In this document: in pieces, positions 48,801 through 59,000 of the stretch | Numbering within the stretch: position 1 is the stretch's first letter | Layout: each line of letters starts with the position of its first letter | NCBI GenBank assembly: GCA_018398765.1 | Contig: JAHBMJ010004586.1 | Coordinates: forward strand, 25,001 to 89,000 | Direction of reading: 5' to 3' | Length of the DNA stretch: 64,000 nucleotides | Source of the DNA: Chromera velia | Taxonomy: Eukaryota; Sar; Chromeraceae | The notes under the pieces: model-generated | What the model saw: the letters and a program-made list of their open reading frames with translations, nothing else | Told to the model about the DNA's origin: nothing | Database searches by the model: none | Made by a program: the position numbers and the translations under genes

Positions 48801-50452
48801 CTCTCTTTCTCCTTCCCGCTTTTTTCTTCTTTTCTCATCGTACGTCATCCCATTTTCTCCTTGACGTCTCTTCTCTTGTTTCCCTTCTTCCGTCTCTTGC
48901 TCCTTTTTCGTTCTGTAATTCGGTCGATCACTTCCGGTCTCCCTGCATGCCTGCCTGCCTCCCTGCGTGTCTGCAGGAAGTGTTCGATGCCTACTTTGAA
49001 TTGGTCCGGTTGAAGCACAAGAAGATCATGGGGAAAAACCAGTCAGTCGATTGTCCACTTGATTGGGTTGTTTGTCCATGCGTGATTGTCCGTGCAGCCA
49101 GGGGGGGGGAGGGAATCTATCTGTCTCTTCTGTCAGGCCGTTCCTGCTTTCCTCACATGAGAGAAAGAATCATCATCAGCCAGTGAATGTATGAGCTTTG
49201 AGACGGAGGACACCAATGATCCTCCTCTTTTCTTTTGTTGTTCATGGGAATGCACACATTCATTTATGCAAAGTCTCTGTCTTACAGTGTCTTGCTCCCT
49301 TCCTTGGCCCATTTTTTGTCCCCTGAACGCCCCCCTGTTCTCTCTCTCTCTCCGTTCAGATCCAGCCCCATGCTCATGCAACAGAACTTGAGGGGGGAAC
49401 GCGACCTGCCGTGGGAGGACCTCGCGGCCGAGGAGGAGGAAGAGGAAGTTTCGGGAGGGAAGCAGGGCGAAGAGGCTCAGGCTCCTTCCTCATCCTCAAC
49501 TCGGGGAAGAGAGGGACACACAGAAGCCCCAAGCAGCAGTAGCAGCTCTTCAGCTGTCCCCGATGCCTGTGGAGGGGCACACCCCCACAAAGAGAACGAG
49601 AAGAAAAAAGGGGTCAGGCATCAGAGCATGCTCCGGATCAAAGCTCCGGATGATGACGATGCCAACCTCCCAAGCAAAAAATGGGCCTCTGAGATGGCCC
49701 TGCTGATGCCTCTGGCAGGTGTGTCTCCCCACCCGAGAATGAGCAGAGACGTGATCGGCAGACCCATATCCCCCGGTGCCTTTTCAGACAGTTCCCCTTC
49801 CCAAAGAGGCCTTGCAGCAGGGGACCTGGCCGTAAGTGCCCCGCCGGCTGTTGCCGGGGCCTCTCCCTTTGACTGGAGAATGCGGAGCTCTTCGGGTGAG
49901 TCTTCGATGTCCATCTATGTCCTCAGGGGGGGAAGGGCGTTGAACCCGGGGTTGAACACGACTCTGAACCGGTACATATGTGGGGACAGGCTCGCGAGAC
50001 GGCACAGACGGCGTCACGATATGGACTCCGATACCGAAGTAGACCTCTCGGCCTATCAGAGAAGGAGCCAGTCGATGGGCCGATTGGAGACGCGGAGTTT
50101 CCTCACACAGAGCGTGTCGCTTCCCGTGCCACGCGGCGGTCCTGCGGGGGGCGCGCACAATTTGCCTGCGGTCTTGGAAGAGGGGCGCAGGTCTGCGCAG
50201 GGGCAAGGGGCAGACGGGAGGGGAGATGAGGGAGGTGGTTGGACTCGTGCGAGCGCCCCCGAGCTTCGAATGGGGGGGGCTGGGGACGGGGGGGAAGATT
50301 CTCCGTTCGTGATGGTGGAAAGAGAAAAGCGGGTGGAGCGGGCAAGGGCAAATGCTGAAGAGCTTCGGGTAGAAGAGGCCCGAGGAGGCGTGCCGGCGGG
50401 GGGGACTGATTCGCGTCGGGGAAGCGCCGCACGGCGTTGCAATCTCATGTGA
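39858..50452 (+). CDS. Sterol 3-beta-glucosyltransferase (GT1, UGT80/ATG26 type) with very long C-terminal extension, 17 exons
   Basis: The enzyme transfers glucose from UDP-glucose to membrane sterols or related lipids. Exons: 39858-40314, 40617-40676, 40978-41031, 41463-41543, 41790-41869, 42106-42180, 42618-42680, 42975-43128, 43449-44059, 44369-44422, 44779-46492, 46835-46943, 47314-47364, 47553-47771, 48068-48539, 48977-49041, 49360-50452. They total 5412 bases and 1803 residues, all phases matching. The GT-B fold runs from about 160 to 600. GTRGDVQPFVALG (about 173) opens it, FFPIGGDPRELIAYMV, MPWTPTTAFPHPL and GFGSIVV follow, and CHHGGAGTTATGLWAGRP with PFFGDQFWWG (about 497-530) is the UDP-sugar site. 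Cys pairs follow at LTCEVCL and RLCTLCDFV. Residues about 640-1130 and 1280-1803 are low-complexity. Between them GVQGIVTSPLTGLRSGG and GVGVGVANLIVQPIVG (about 1200-1250) resemble Gly-rich segments seen in some fungal sterol-glucosyltransferase-like proteins and at the C-terminus of VPS13/ATG2. Intron 12 is GC-AG. The final stop overlaps a donor-like GTGAGT, so one more exon is possible. Confidence 0.9.
46787..46801. other. Assembly gap of 15 N
   Basis: Fifteen N follow a poly-C run and precede a (TG)n tract, 33 bases upstream of exon 12 of the glucosyltransferase. The gap lies in the intron, so the coding frame is not affected, but the intron length is unknown. Confidence 0.98.
46944..47313 (+). 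other. GC-AG intron 12 of the glucosyltransferase gene
   Basis: Exon 12 ends CACACCCGCAG and the intron begins GCAAGT. Joining to the acceptor GGCTGCAG at 47306-47313 gives EHTRREYRAVDWTWRR, and phase is kept through the next two exons. Other acceptors in between lead to early stops or broken phase. Confidence 0.7.
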
Positions 50453-51903
50453 GTGCAGAAGGGAGAAATGGGGGGGGGAGAGAGGAGGGGATGAGGAAGA
50501 GGGGTTTGCATGCATAACCGTGACAGGAAGCGGTCCAGCCTAAGATGATGCTGGGAAGGCTTAAGACCAGAAAGAAAGAGATCGATGGAATGACTACATG
50601 GATTGTTGCCCGGAGAAGGAAATGGTGGTTGCAGTTCTGTAAGTAAAGTAAATTTAATCGGAGGAGGATCATTGTACAAAAATAAAGGAGAAGAGACAGG
50701 GAAGACACTCAAACAGAGTGCTTGCTGTAATGGGCGTTGTTTGTTGATCCGTCGTTCCGTTGACCGACCGAAAAGATAGGCATAGACACACTGAAATCCC
50801 CTCAACTGAATGCCCTTTTGGAGCAAGTTGTGGAGAGTGCGAAGGAAAATGGGCAAGAGAAGGCAAGAAGGCGGTGCCAGCCGGGAAGGAGGAGGCAGGC
50901 AAGCAAGTTGGATGAGTGCATTAACTTTTTGTGCACTCTGATTGAAGAGCAGAGAAACAGAAAATTAAGGAGGGAGAGAGAGAGAGGAAAAGGGGGTGAG
51001 AAACAGAGTGCTGCAAGTGTAAAGCATGGGGAAAGGGGGGCGGGAGAAGGAAAAGATGGGGCATATGCCGTACCTGTCCTTTCAAGTTTTCCATTTTGCT
51101 CGTCCACTAGATCTTTCAAGATTTAAACACAGTGCTACTAATACATAAACATGCATTTTGTATTTAAATTACATGCGTTAAGTTCACTTTGTCACATAGC
51201 TAGTCAGATAGCGGGCTATATTGGCAGCGTGGTCGACAGCTTGTCATGATTACAGCTAGATAGACACTGGCAGCTAGGAATTGTAGTAAAAACTTTAAAC
51301 TTTACATGCATATTTGGGTTTTCATAACTTTTTAAGTTTAAACAGTATTTCAATATATTTACGTAAGATTTTCAATGTTATAACATGTTTTAGTTAAAAC
51401 ATCTAGCCTAAGGTCACGTAATAAGGTGAGTGAGATTGAGGGGCGGGACTGATCGGAAAGGTAGCCGCATCTAGGGCCGCATAGTCTGCATCGTATGGCT
51501 TCCGGGACCGGCTGGGCAGATAAACTCCAACGTCATGCATATGCATGCATATTTGAGGTCGATACAGATATGGATCGAGTCATATGCATTACATACTTGC
51601 AATCGGTATATGGATTGATATGGATAATGGATTCGGACATGTTGGGTGAACAAAATGATATGGAAAGGAAAAGAGCAGTCAATCGTCCCATGATGTCAGT
51701 CCACTTCCGGAAGACGTCGCTGAGTTAAGGAAGTGCCAGGCCAAACTATCAAACTGTTGACAAGTACGAGAACTTCCCTCATCTCAATCATCTCTAAGAG
51801 TAGGAGGAGATCTTATATTATTATACCGATACATAGACTAACATAGACAAAGATCAGATTCTTCTCTCTTTTCAACTTTTTTTTTTTATTCCGAATCATC
51901 GTT
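50453..51903. other. Intergenic, no gene supported
   Basis: This stretch holds the 3' flank of the glucosyltransferase gene followed by AT-rich DNA from about 51120. ORFs here are short and biased. No RNA gene was recognised. Confidence 0.4.
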
Positions 51904-52390
51904 AATAACTAGATTTGATTTGATAAGATTTGATTTGATTTAATTTGATTTGATTTGATTTGAGCTTCAAGCTCAAATCTGACCAGATTTGAAGTAGATT
52001 TGAGGTTGAAGTCTAGAGGTCACTCTCGACAGCACTGAAGACGATATGACACAGTCAACACCACTAATAAATCCTAAAAAGCCCTAGAGACAAGAAAATA
52101 ACTAAAAACTACTAAAAACTAGACTAAAATCTAAATTAAGGCTCTCAAAAATTAATGAGCTATTGTCAAAGCTAAGAGTTTACATAAGTTTTTATCTTAG
52201 AGTTATTCTAGAGAGTCATCTTAATTTAAGATTTGAGTTATCCTAGAGATTTGAGGTTAAAAGGTTAAATTTAAAGTAGATTTGATAGGATTTGATAAGC
52301 CCTATCATGCTAAAGTCTCTCAGGCCTAAGATTTGATTTGAGGTTAAGCCCTACTTCAAATCAAATCAAATCAAATCAAATCTGGTCACT
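51904..52390. mobile_element. Foldback / MITE-like element with (GATTT)n inverted ends and 10-base direct repeats
   Basis: The left end AATAACTAGATTTGATTT matches the reverse complement of the right end AGTGACCAGATTTGATTT at 14 of 18 positions. Both arms continue as iterated GATTT units (about 51913-51960 and 52350-52380). The 10-base direct repeat AATCATCGTT sits immediately outside both ends (51894-51903 and 52391-52400) and looks like a target-site duplication. That length suits Mutator-type transposons. The 487 bases inside have no ORF, so this is a non-autonomous element. Confidence 0.7.
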
Positions 52391-52538
52391 AATCATCGTT
52401 TTTTCTTTTTTTCTTTTTTTTTTAATAATCCTTTTTATGTTCTATTCTATGGGCCTTTAGAAGTGCATGTAAGTGCATGGTATGGCTATTCTAAGATTCA
52501 GCTTGGCAGGGCTCTGAAAAGATTTTTTTTTTTTTTTA

Positions 52539-52769
52539 GATCCATTCGGGAACTCGTACAAAATACTTTATGCAACGGCGTTGCATAACCCCTCCCCCCC
52601 CCCAAAGCCATCAATTTGCTGGTTGCATAAGGCGGTGGCGCATATGTAATGGATGCTAGAATGCGGCGGCGCCCAGAGGGACCACCTCTGCATAAGACCC
52701 CCCCCCCCTCCAGCCCTCTTATGCAACGCCGTTGCATAAGGTATTTTGTACGAGCCCCCTTCGGTTCAT
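52539..52769. mobile_element. Foldback element with nested palindromic inverted repeats
   Basis: Two arms of about 50 bases face each other. The left arm (52539-52588) contains CTCGTACAAAATAC followed by TTATGCAACGGCGTTGCATAA. The right arm (52718-52769) is its reverse complement with few differences. The innermost 21 bases of each arm form a palindrome themselves, so each arm can also fold alone. The 130-base middle has C-runs and no ORF. No target-site duplication is obvious. Confidence 0.7.
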
Positions 52770-53127
52770 GGCTCGGCGCGCGGTGTATGGCTCGGGTGCA
52801 TGGAAGCTGCGTGCATAGCTCGGAAAACGTAAGACCCGGCCGCTGCGGGCTGCATGTGTTGTCATGAGACAGGATGACAGGAGTATATTAATATATGGAG
52901 TATATGTGTTGAGTGCAGTCCTTCATCCTATCTGTCATGGGCCACGGCCAGACAATGAGCATCGTTAGAACAGGGAGAAGAGTCAAAAGTCCAGTCAAAG
53001 ACTCCTCTTGTTCGCTGTCGTACCTCAGACGGACCGCCTTGTGTCGTTTGCTCCCTGCCTCGTCTCTCGAGTGCACAGGGGCAGATCTTCACTCCAGCTC
53101 TAGCAATCAAGGCTTTCAGTCAGCGAA

Positions 53128-54238
53128 ATGTCGGAAACGCTCTCTGCCATCTGTGCTTGCCACGAGAAAAATGCCGGCATCATGGCGAGGATCCAAGCTC
53201 TGCCGGAAGTGCGGACATACACGTACAGTGTGCGCGAGAACATGGAGAACGGCATCTTCCGTCCGAAGGTTACTGAATACGTCCGCAAGGATCCCGTCGG
53301 CTCTTTTTTGGAGGACTGGAGGTTCCCTGGTGAGCTGGACAGAGACTTTCCCTATTTTTTGAGTGTGATCAATTGGGACGTGACCTCCTGGGATGACATC
53401 AAGAAGTTGAACGAAGAGGTCAAGAAAGTCGCCGTCTCCATGGAAGAGTGGACGAGACAATTAAGGAACAAGTGAGGTGGGAAGAGCGACAGAAGAAGTG
53501 CTCAAAAAGTTCCTTGACAACATGCAGCAAATCCAAAAAGTTTTGGACGCTCTGGCAAAGGATGCAGTGGAGGGAGAGTCCCGTCTCGCGCAGATAAAAG
53601 AGACGGTGGAGGGTCAGGCCAAGGCTTTCAACGACAAGATGAGACAGTGCGGAATCCGCGCTGCCCCAAACTTCTTCAAGGACTCCCCCATCCTGGCGAA
53701 CATCAAGTCCGCTGACCAGGTTGCATTTCTTTCTGAGTGGTACCCTGGTCATTGGACCCTCGTCTACAGGGGAACACGGGACGGCATGAGCGGATCAGGA
53801 TCAGCATTCCATGCAAAGGCAGACAAGAAGGGCCCGACTGTGACCATCATCAAGAGCGGGGATGACGTCTTTGGGGGCTACACAAAGGTGTCCTGGGAAG
53901 GGACAGGGGGGAAATGGGTGTCCGACGATACGGCTTCCCTCTTTTTGCTGAACAGCTCCCAGGGCATCAACCCGACCCAATTCCCTGTCAAGCAGGACAA
54001 AGCTGGCAATGCGGTGTATCACCATTCTTCCCACGGCCCTGCGTTCGGGAGTGACATCCGCTGCATTTGGAATGGGGTAGGTTTCTGTGAGAATGTCGGA
54101 CTTGCCTAGCAGAACCCCACGGGAGTTCAGTATCCTCTCACGGGTAGCAAGAACCAGTTCACCCCCACCGAGATCGAAGTGTTCGCCCTGGTCGAGGCCT
54201 CTTCGGGCAGCAGCAGCAGCAGCAGCAGTGCCGCCTGA
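53128..54238 (+). pseudogene. TLDc-domain protein gene, intronless, broken by a frame change and an in-frame stop
   Basis: TLDc proteins are linked to oxidative-stress resistance and V-ATPase regulation in eukaryotes. The first frame (53128-53475) gives 115 residues, including a coiled-coil-like end (DDIKKLNEEVKKVAVSMEEW). The frame then changes within about 53465-53475. From there a second frame runs through a helical segment into the TLDc domain: WTLVYRGTRDGMSGSGSAFH, GPTVTIIKSGDDVFGGYTK and SDDTASLFLLNS (about 53690-54090). A TAG at 54107-54109 then interrupts it just before QNPTGVQYPLTG and FTPTEIEVFALVE, the conserved TLDc end, which continues in the same frame to TGA at 54236-54238. A Tyr codon is expected at the TAG. 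Two independent lesions favour a recent pseudogene; an assembly error could explain the frame change. The gene has no introns, like a retrocopy. Confidence 0.82.
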
Positions 54239-55397
54239 ACTAGACTCCTGATCGAAAGCAGCGATTCGGGTTTTTGGTTGCTGCTGAATGACACCGAAAC
54301 AGAGGGAGAAGAATAGGGAGTCAGATAAAGCTGAAAAGGGCTTTCAAATTCTGTCCCCCGATCTATCTGTTCCTCCCGTGATGGTTGCATGGTTTTTCTG
54401 CTGCAATACATGTGGTAGGGGGCAAGACTTCAGCCATTGTCGAGATCAAGTCAGTCAGTAACATCAGGTTCCATTAAAGGCGGCAGGGGATGCCTTCGAG
54501 GAGGGGGTGTTGTTACGTGACCGTTTCTGTCTTCTTTTGAATGGATTTATGATGATTCCGTCGTGTACGTTTTTTTGCTCAATAGAACTGCTTGGATTGT
54601 GGAAAAAAAGAGCGATTTGTGCATGGAACCATTGCAGCAGCGTCTCAAGCTCTGGCAAGTGGGGGGTAGAAGCGATGTGGTACTGGTAGAAGAATGGAGA
54701 AAAAAGTCTTTTTTGAGAAGGGCCGCAATTCTGGGGCAGGAAAATTGAAGCAAAAAGCATCGTCCTTTTCGTTTCTGTGCTCACACGTTTTGTGCCCTTT
54801 CGTCTGTGTTCTTAATTTTTTTGTGAGAGATGAAGTTTAAAGGCTGCAGGTCGGTGAAAGAGTGTCTGTCAACTGACAGCTTGAAGAGGAGAGGGACGGA
54901 TGAGAGGCTCACGCAGAAAGAATGTCGATAGGCTGAGTTCAAGCTAAAGCCCGTGTGCACGTGCCAATTTTGCTCTACAGACCTTTTGGATCGGTGAAAC
55001 GGCTGGTTCGGGGTCTTTACGTATGTTGGGCTTTCGGTCGTGGTTGGCAATGCACTATGGATGGATCTCGGCGTTGAAGTGCACGGATTTAAATTTATCT
55101 TCATGTGCACAGAAAGGCGTGACGTGAGGAAGGTGATCGATGTGGATGTGGATGTATGTACTTCAATTGGCGTGGAGGTGTCTGCATGTATTGTGATGTG
55201 CAACTCACTGGCACTAAGTCTGGCAGTGGCAGTCTGACACCGGCGTCGATCTCAGTCGCGTCTGATAAGATCGTACGTTTTTCACCGTGGTAGTAGCTAT
55301 AGGAAAGCCAGGACAAAAACAGGTGAAAAGGCAGGAAACTTCAAACTATGTTTGTATTTGAAGTTTTTTATCAATACCAGTCTGATAGGTTGAATCG
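54239..55397. other. Intergenic, nothing recognised
   Basis: No ORF here has family resemblance. Composition is mixed, and no repeats stand out before the foldback element. Confidence 0.4.
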
Positions 55398-55794
55398 TAC
55401 CCTGCAAGGACCTAGGAATTTAGACAGGAATTTAGAGGAATTTAGACAGAAATCTAAAGGAATTTAGAGCTCTAAATTCCTAAACTTTGGAAGTCAATTT
55501 CTCATGAACTATGATGAGTTAGCTAGAACTTGATATTAACGGTGCTTATATAGACCTATATTATTCCTATAAGCACCGTTCATATCAAGTTCCAACTCAT
55601 CATAGCTCACGAGAAAATTAACCTCCAAAATTTGCTAAATTCCTCTAAATTCCTGTCTTTACATTCCTTTATATTTTTAGCTAAATTCCTCTAAATTCCT
55701 GTGTAAATCCCTCCAAACTCCTGTCTAAATTCCTCTAAATTCCTGTCTAAATTCCTGTTACGGACCTACTCCTAGACCTAGTCCTTGCAGGGTA
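55398..55794. mobile_element. Long foldback / MITE-like palindrome, 397 bases
   Basis: The left end TACCCTGCAAGGACCTAGG matches the inverted right end (CTAGTCCTTGCAGGGTA). Both arms continue with iterated AGGAATTTAGAC units. The inner arms also pair: TGATGAGTTAGCTAGAACTT and ATTAACGGTGCTTATA face ATAAGCACCGTTCATAT and AAGTTCCAACTCATCA, leaving a loop of about 20 bases near 55553-55570. If the outer TA is a target duplication, the ends would fit a TA-targeting transposon group. No ORF is present. Confidence 0.75.
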
Positions 55795-55954
55795 GTAAAT
55801 CATAGATTGAAAAATCTAGTGAAAAACTAATCTATAAATCACTCGAACGTCAATGACGGAGTGATGCTTCTAGGCGTGAATTCTATATAAATATATGTAT
55901 TATATTCTCGTTCAATATATTATTATGCATGGGCTGCTGGGAGCACGGCTCCAC

Positions 55955-55986
55955 TTCATTCATTCATTCATTCATTCATTCATTCA

Positions 55987-56023
<37 letters not shown>

Positions 56024-56047
56024 GTATGATGATGATGATGATGATGA
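55955..56047. repeat. Microsatellites (ATTC)n, (AT)n and (GAT)n
   Basis: About eight ATTC units, about twelve AT units and seven GAT units follow one another. The GAT tract (56026-56047) is the 3' tail of the minus-strand LINE that begins here. Confidence 0.9.
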
Positions 56048-59000
56048 TTGAGGGTTAAATCCTAGGTTTAGCGACGCCAAATCCCAAGCCACTAACAAGG
56101 CTTTGAGGACAACCCAGAGCATACATTCATGGGGGGGGAGGGTGAGGAAGCCTGCATGCCAGCCGGATTGATTCGCCTCAACTTGCCTTATCGACAGAAT
56201 GGAGCTTCTTAAGACAGTCGGCTATAGCTTTAGAACTGCTTCTAGGCAGGATTGTGTACAACAGCAACACCATATCCTTCATTTTCTTCTTATTATCAGA
56301 AGTGCCCCTCCCGGTTGCACTTGCAACGCGTTATGCAATCTGTATTCTTATGTCAATGGGCGCTCTCTGCTTCGCAATTTCGTACAGTTCTTTCAGCCTG
56401 TTCCGTTCCCTTTCTATGTCCTTACACTCCGTCAGGACATAAACCTCATCTTTGATCATACGTGAGGAGGACAAACATTTATCACACAGCCGTTCTGGTT
56501 GGGTTCTATCTATATTCCCCCCTGTGAGAGCCCTGAAAAGCGTACGAAAGCCTGCAGAGGACTGCAGCAGACTCTTTGGCAGAGGTTCAACACTGCACTG
56601 TATTATTTCACTTCTCGGACGCCATTTCCTTTCACACAGAAGGTGCATGGCCAAACACTGTCTGGTCGGATTCTCTGACTGGAAAGGAGAAAGATCTGCA
56701 AGGCGGGAGAAAATTCTGTCTCTGTCTCTAACGTTCCTAGTTTCTTTTTTCAACTAGACGGACAGCCAGGCACCCTCCACGATCTTCTTCGCCGCCCTTT
56801 TCCTTCTGTCCTTGCCCTTCTTTTTAAACTTATCCCCCACCGTGCTTGGCAATGGAGGCCACAAAAAGGAGCAATCTAATGGAACGGCCAGCCATTTTAC
56901 TGTCTTAACGAAGGGTTTGCACGAGCCAGCCAAGCACTCATTCCACACTGCCCGAGGTAGAGCACGGTCGATCGATTTGATGCATTGGATGAAGCCCCCA
57001 CTCAGCTTACCAAGTAGAGAACTGAATGGCTCAAGAGAAAGAGAGAGAAGGGAAGGCGAAACAAAGGAGTGATAAGAGAGACCAAAACAACATCGAACAA
57101 AACGTAATTGTAAAGCATCAAGGCAAGCAATATCTGTCTTTCTCAGCGGGATCGTTTCCAGTCCATACAGCGCGACAGTGTGTCACTGGCAGCCAGAGGG
57201 CCTTGAACAAAGAAATTTTAGAAAGGAAGAAACAAAGCCTAAAGAAGAGAGAATACCAAACATAGCCCCCAGTGCCTTCTCTGCTGCCTCAATGCGGGCT
57301 TCGACTGTCTTGCTAAGGTCCCCGCCCTCAAAAACCCAGTTGCCCAAATACTTATATTTACTCACCGCTTCCACTGGTCTGCCTTCATTAAGAAAAGGGG
57401 TCCGGGGTACTAGGTCGGGGTGGGGGGAGGAGAGACGCATAACTTTTGTTTTTTTTAAATTCACCTTCCTAGTTCACCTTCAGGCCGTGCTCCTTACAAT
57501 AGTCGTCGAGGCGAGACAGACGTTTCTGCAAGTCTGAAGCACTGTGGGCAAATAGAACAAGGTCGTCAGCATACCCGATGCTTTCGATTAAAACGTCAGA
57601 CAGTCTGACAGGAGTCTCTCTATTAGTATCCCCAGCCGAGCTTTGATTCCTGTTTTCATTATCGGAGCTGACAGACTTATGCAGATTGTTGATGAAAAGA
57701 AAAAAGAGGAGAGGAGAGAGAGGATCGCCTTGTTTCACTCCTCCGCCTTCTGGAAAGCATTCTGTTACCCCATCCACCCGAGCCTTCACCTGACTATACA
57801 TCGAATGAATCATCCAAACATCGGCTTGGCTTACCCCTTCCTCCCTAAGCCTCTCTAATATTTTGACCCAAGGAACTGTATCAAACGCCTTGCTAAAATT
57901 AACAAACGTGGCAATCAGGGGGCTTTTCTTGTTTTTGGAGCTGAGAATTAACAAAGACAGAGCAGCGAAGGCCTCCCTTGTCTCTACCCCCTGTCTGAAG
58001 CCGAGCTGCCTTTCGTCAATTTTTACCTCTTTCCTGATCTTTGAGTCCATCAATAAAGCAAAAATCTTACCCAAAAGCCCCACAATGTGGATCGGGCGCC
58101 ATTCGTTACAGTCGAGACTCAGCAGGCCCTTGAGGACGGGAGCAATGCGCAACACATTCCAGCGTTCAGGCCAAAAAGAAAACAGGTGAAACAAATTGAA
58201 AAAGACAAAGAGCAGCAAGCGGGAGAGAGGAGAAAAACCAAAACATAACGAGAGGTGACAGGGGCCAACCCCATCCAAACCCAACGCCTTCTTTGGGTCA
58301 ATTCCTTTCAGTGTTTCCTCAATCATGTGTATAGAGAAGGCGGGCTGAGAAGGAGGGGGGAAGGCCAGACTAACAGGTGCAGGCAGAAGACCAGGACCGT
58401 CGAAGACCCCAGCCCAGAACTAAGTGAAGGAAGATGCAGCAGGTTTATTATTATCCCCTCCCCTCTGTGTCTTGATTTTCCTGTTCCATTGCCAAACTTT
58501 CGAGGGGTCAACTGCTGCTTGTCTAGCTAGTCTCTCTGCTGTCTGTTGCTTGAGCTTACTCCTTTTGCTGCAAACAGTCGAGCTCTTTCCCTTCTTAGTT
58601 TGACACATTCTTTTTGCAGAGGGTGAGAAGGGTTTGGAACATGTCTTGCCTTTTCCTCTGCCTCCTTCATCTTCAAATGAATCAGGCGGCATTGAGGGTC
58701 CCACCAAGCCTGACGGGTGCTCTGCTTTCTCTCAGACTGTCTTCTCTTCTTGGATGCCTTTCCCCTGTCTACCACTACACCCACTTTGCTGTCTGCCAGC
58801 CTTTCTTCCCAGGAAAGACCCAACTGTTCCAATTGGTCAAGATAAGAAGCCTTGCTGAGAAAGTTGGGGGGGGGAGCATTCTGAGGGGGGGGTAGTTGTG
58901 GGGGAAGGGGTGGTGGGTCAGGGGGAGGTGGGATAGGGGGAACAACTTGACCTCCTTCACGCAGTTCGTTTACCCCTCTGTCGAACAGGCCGGGAAAAAC

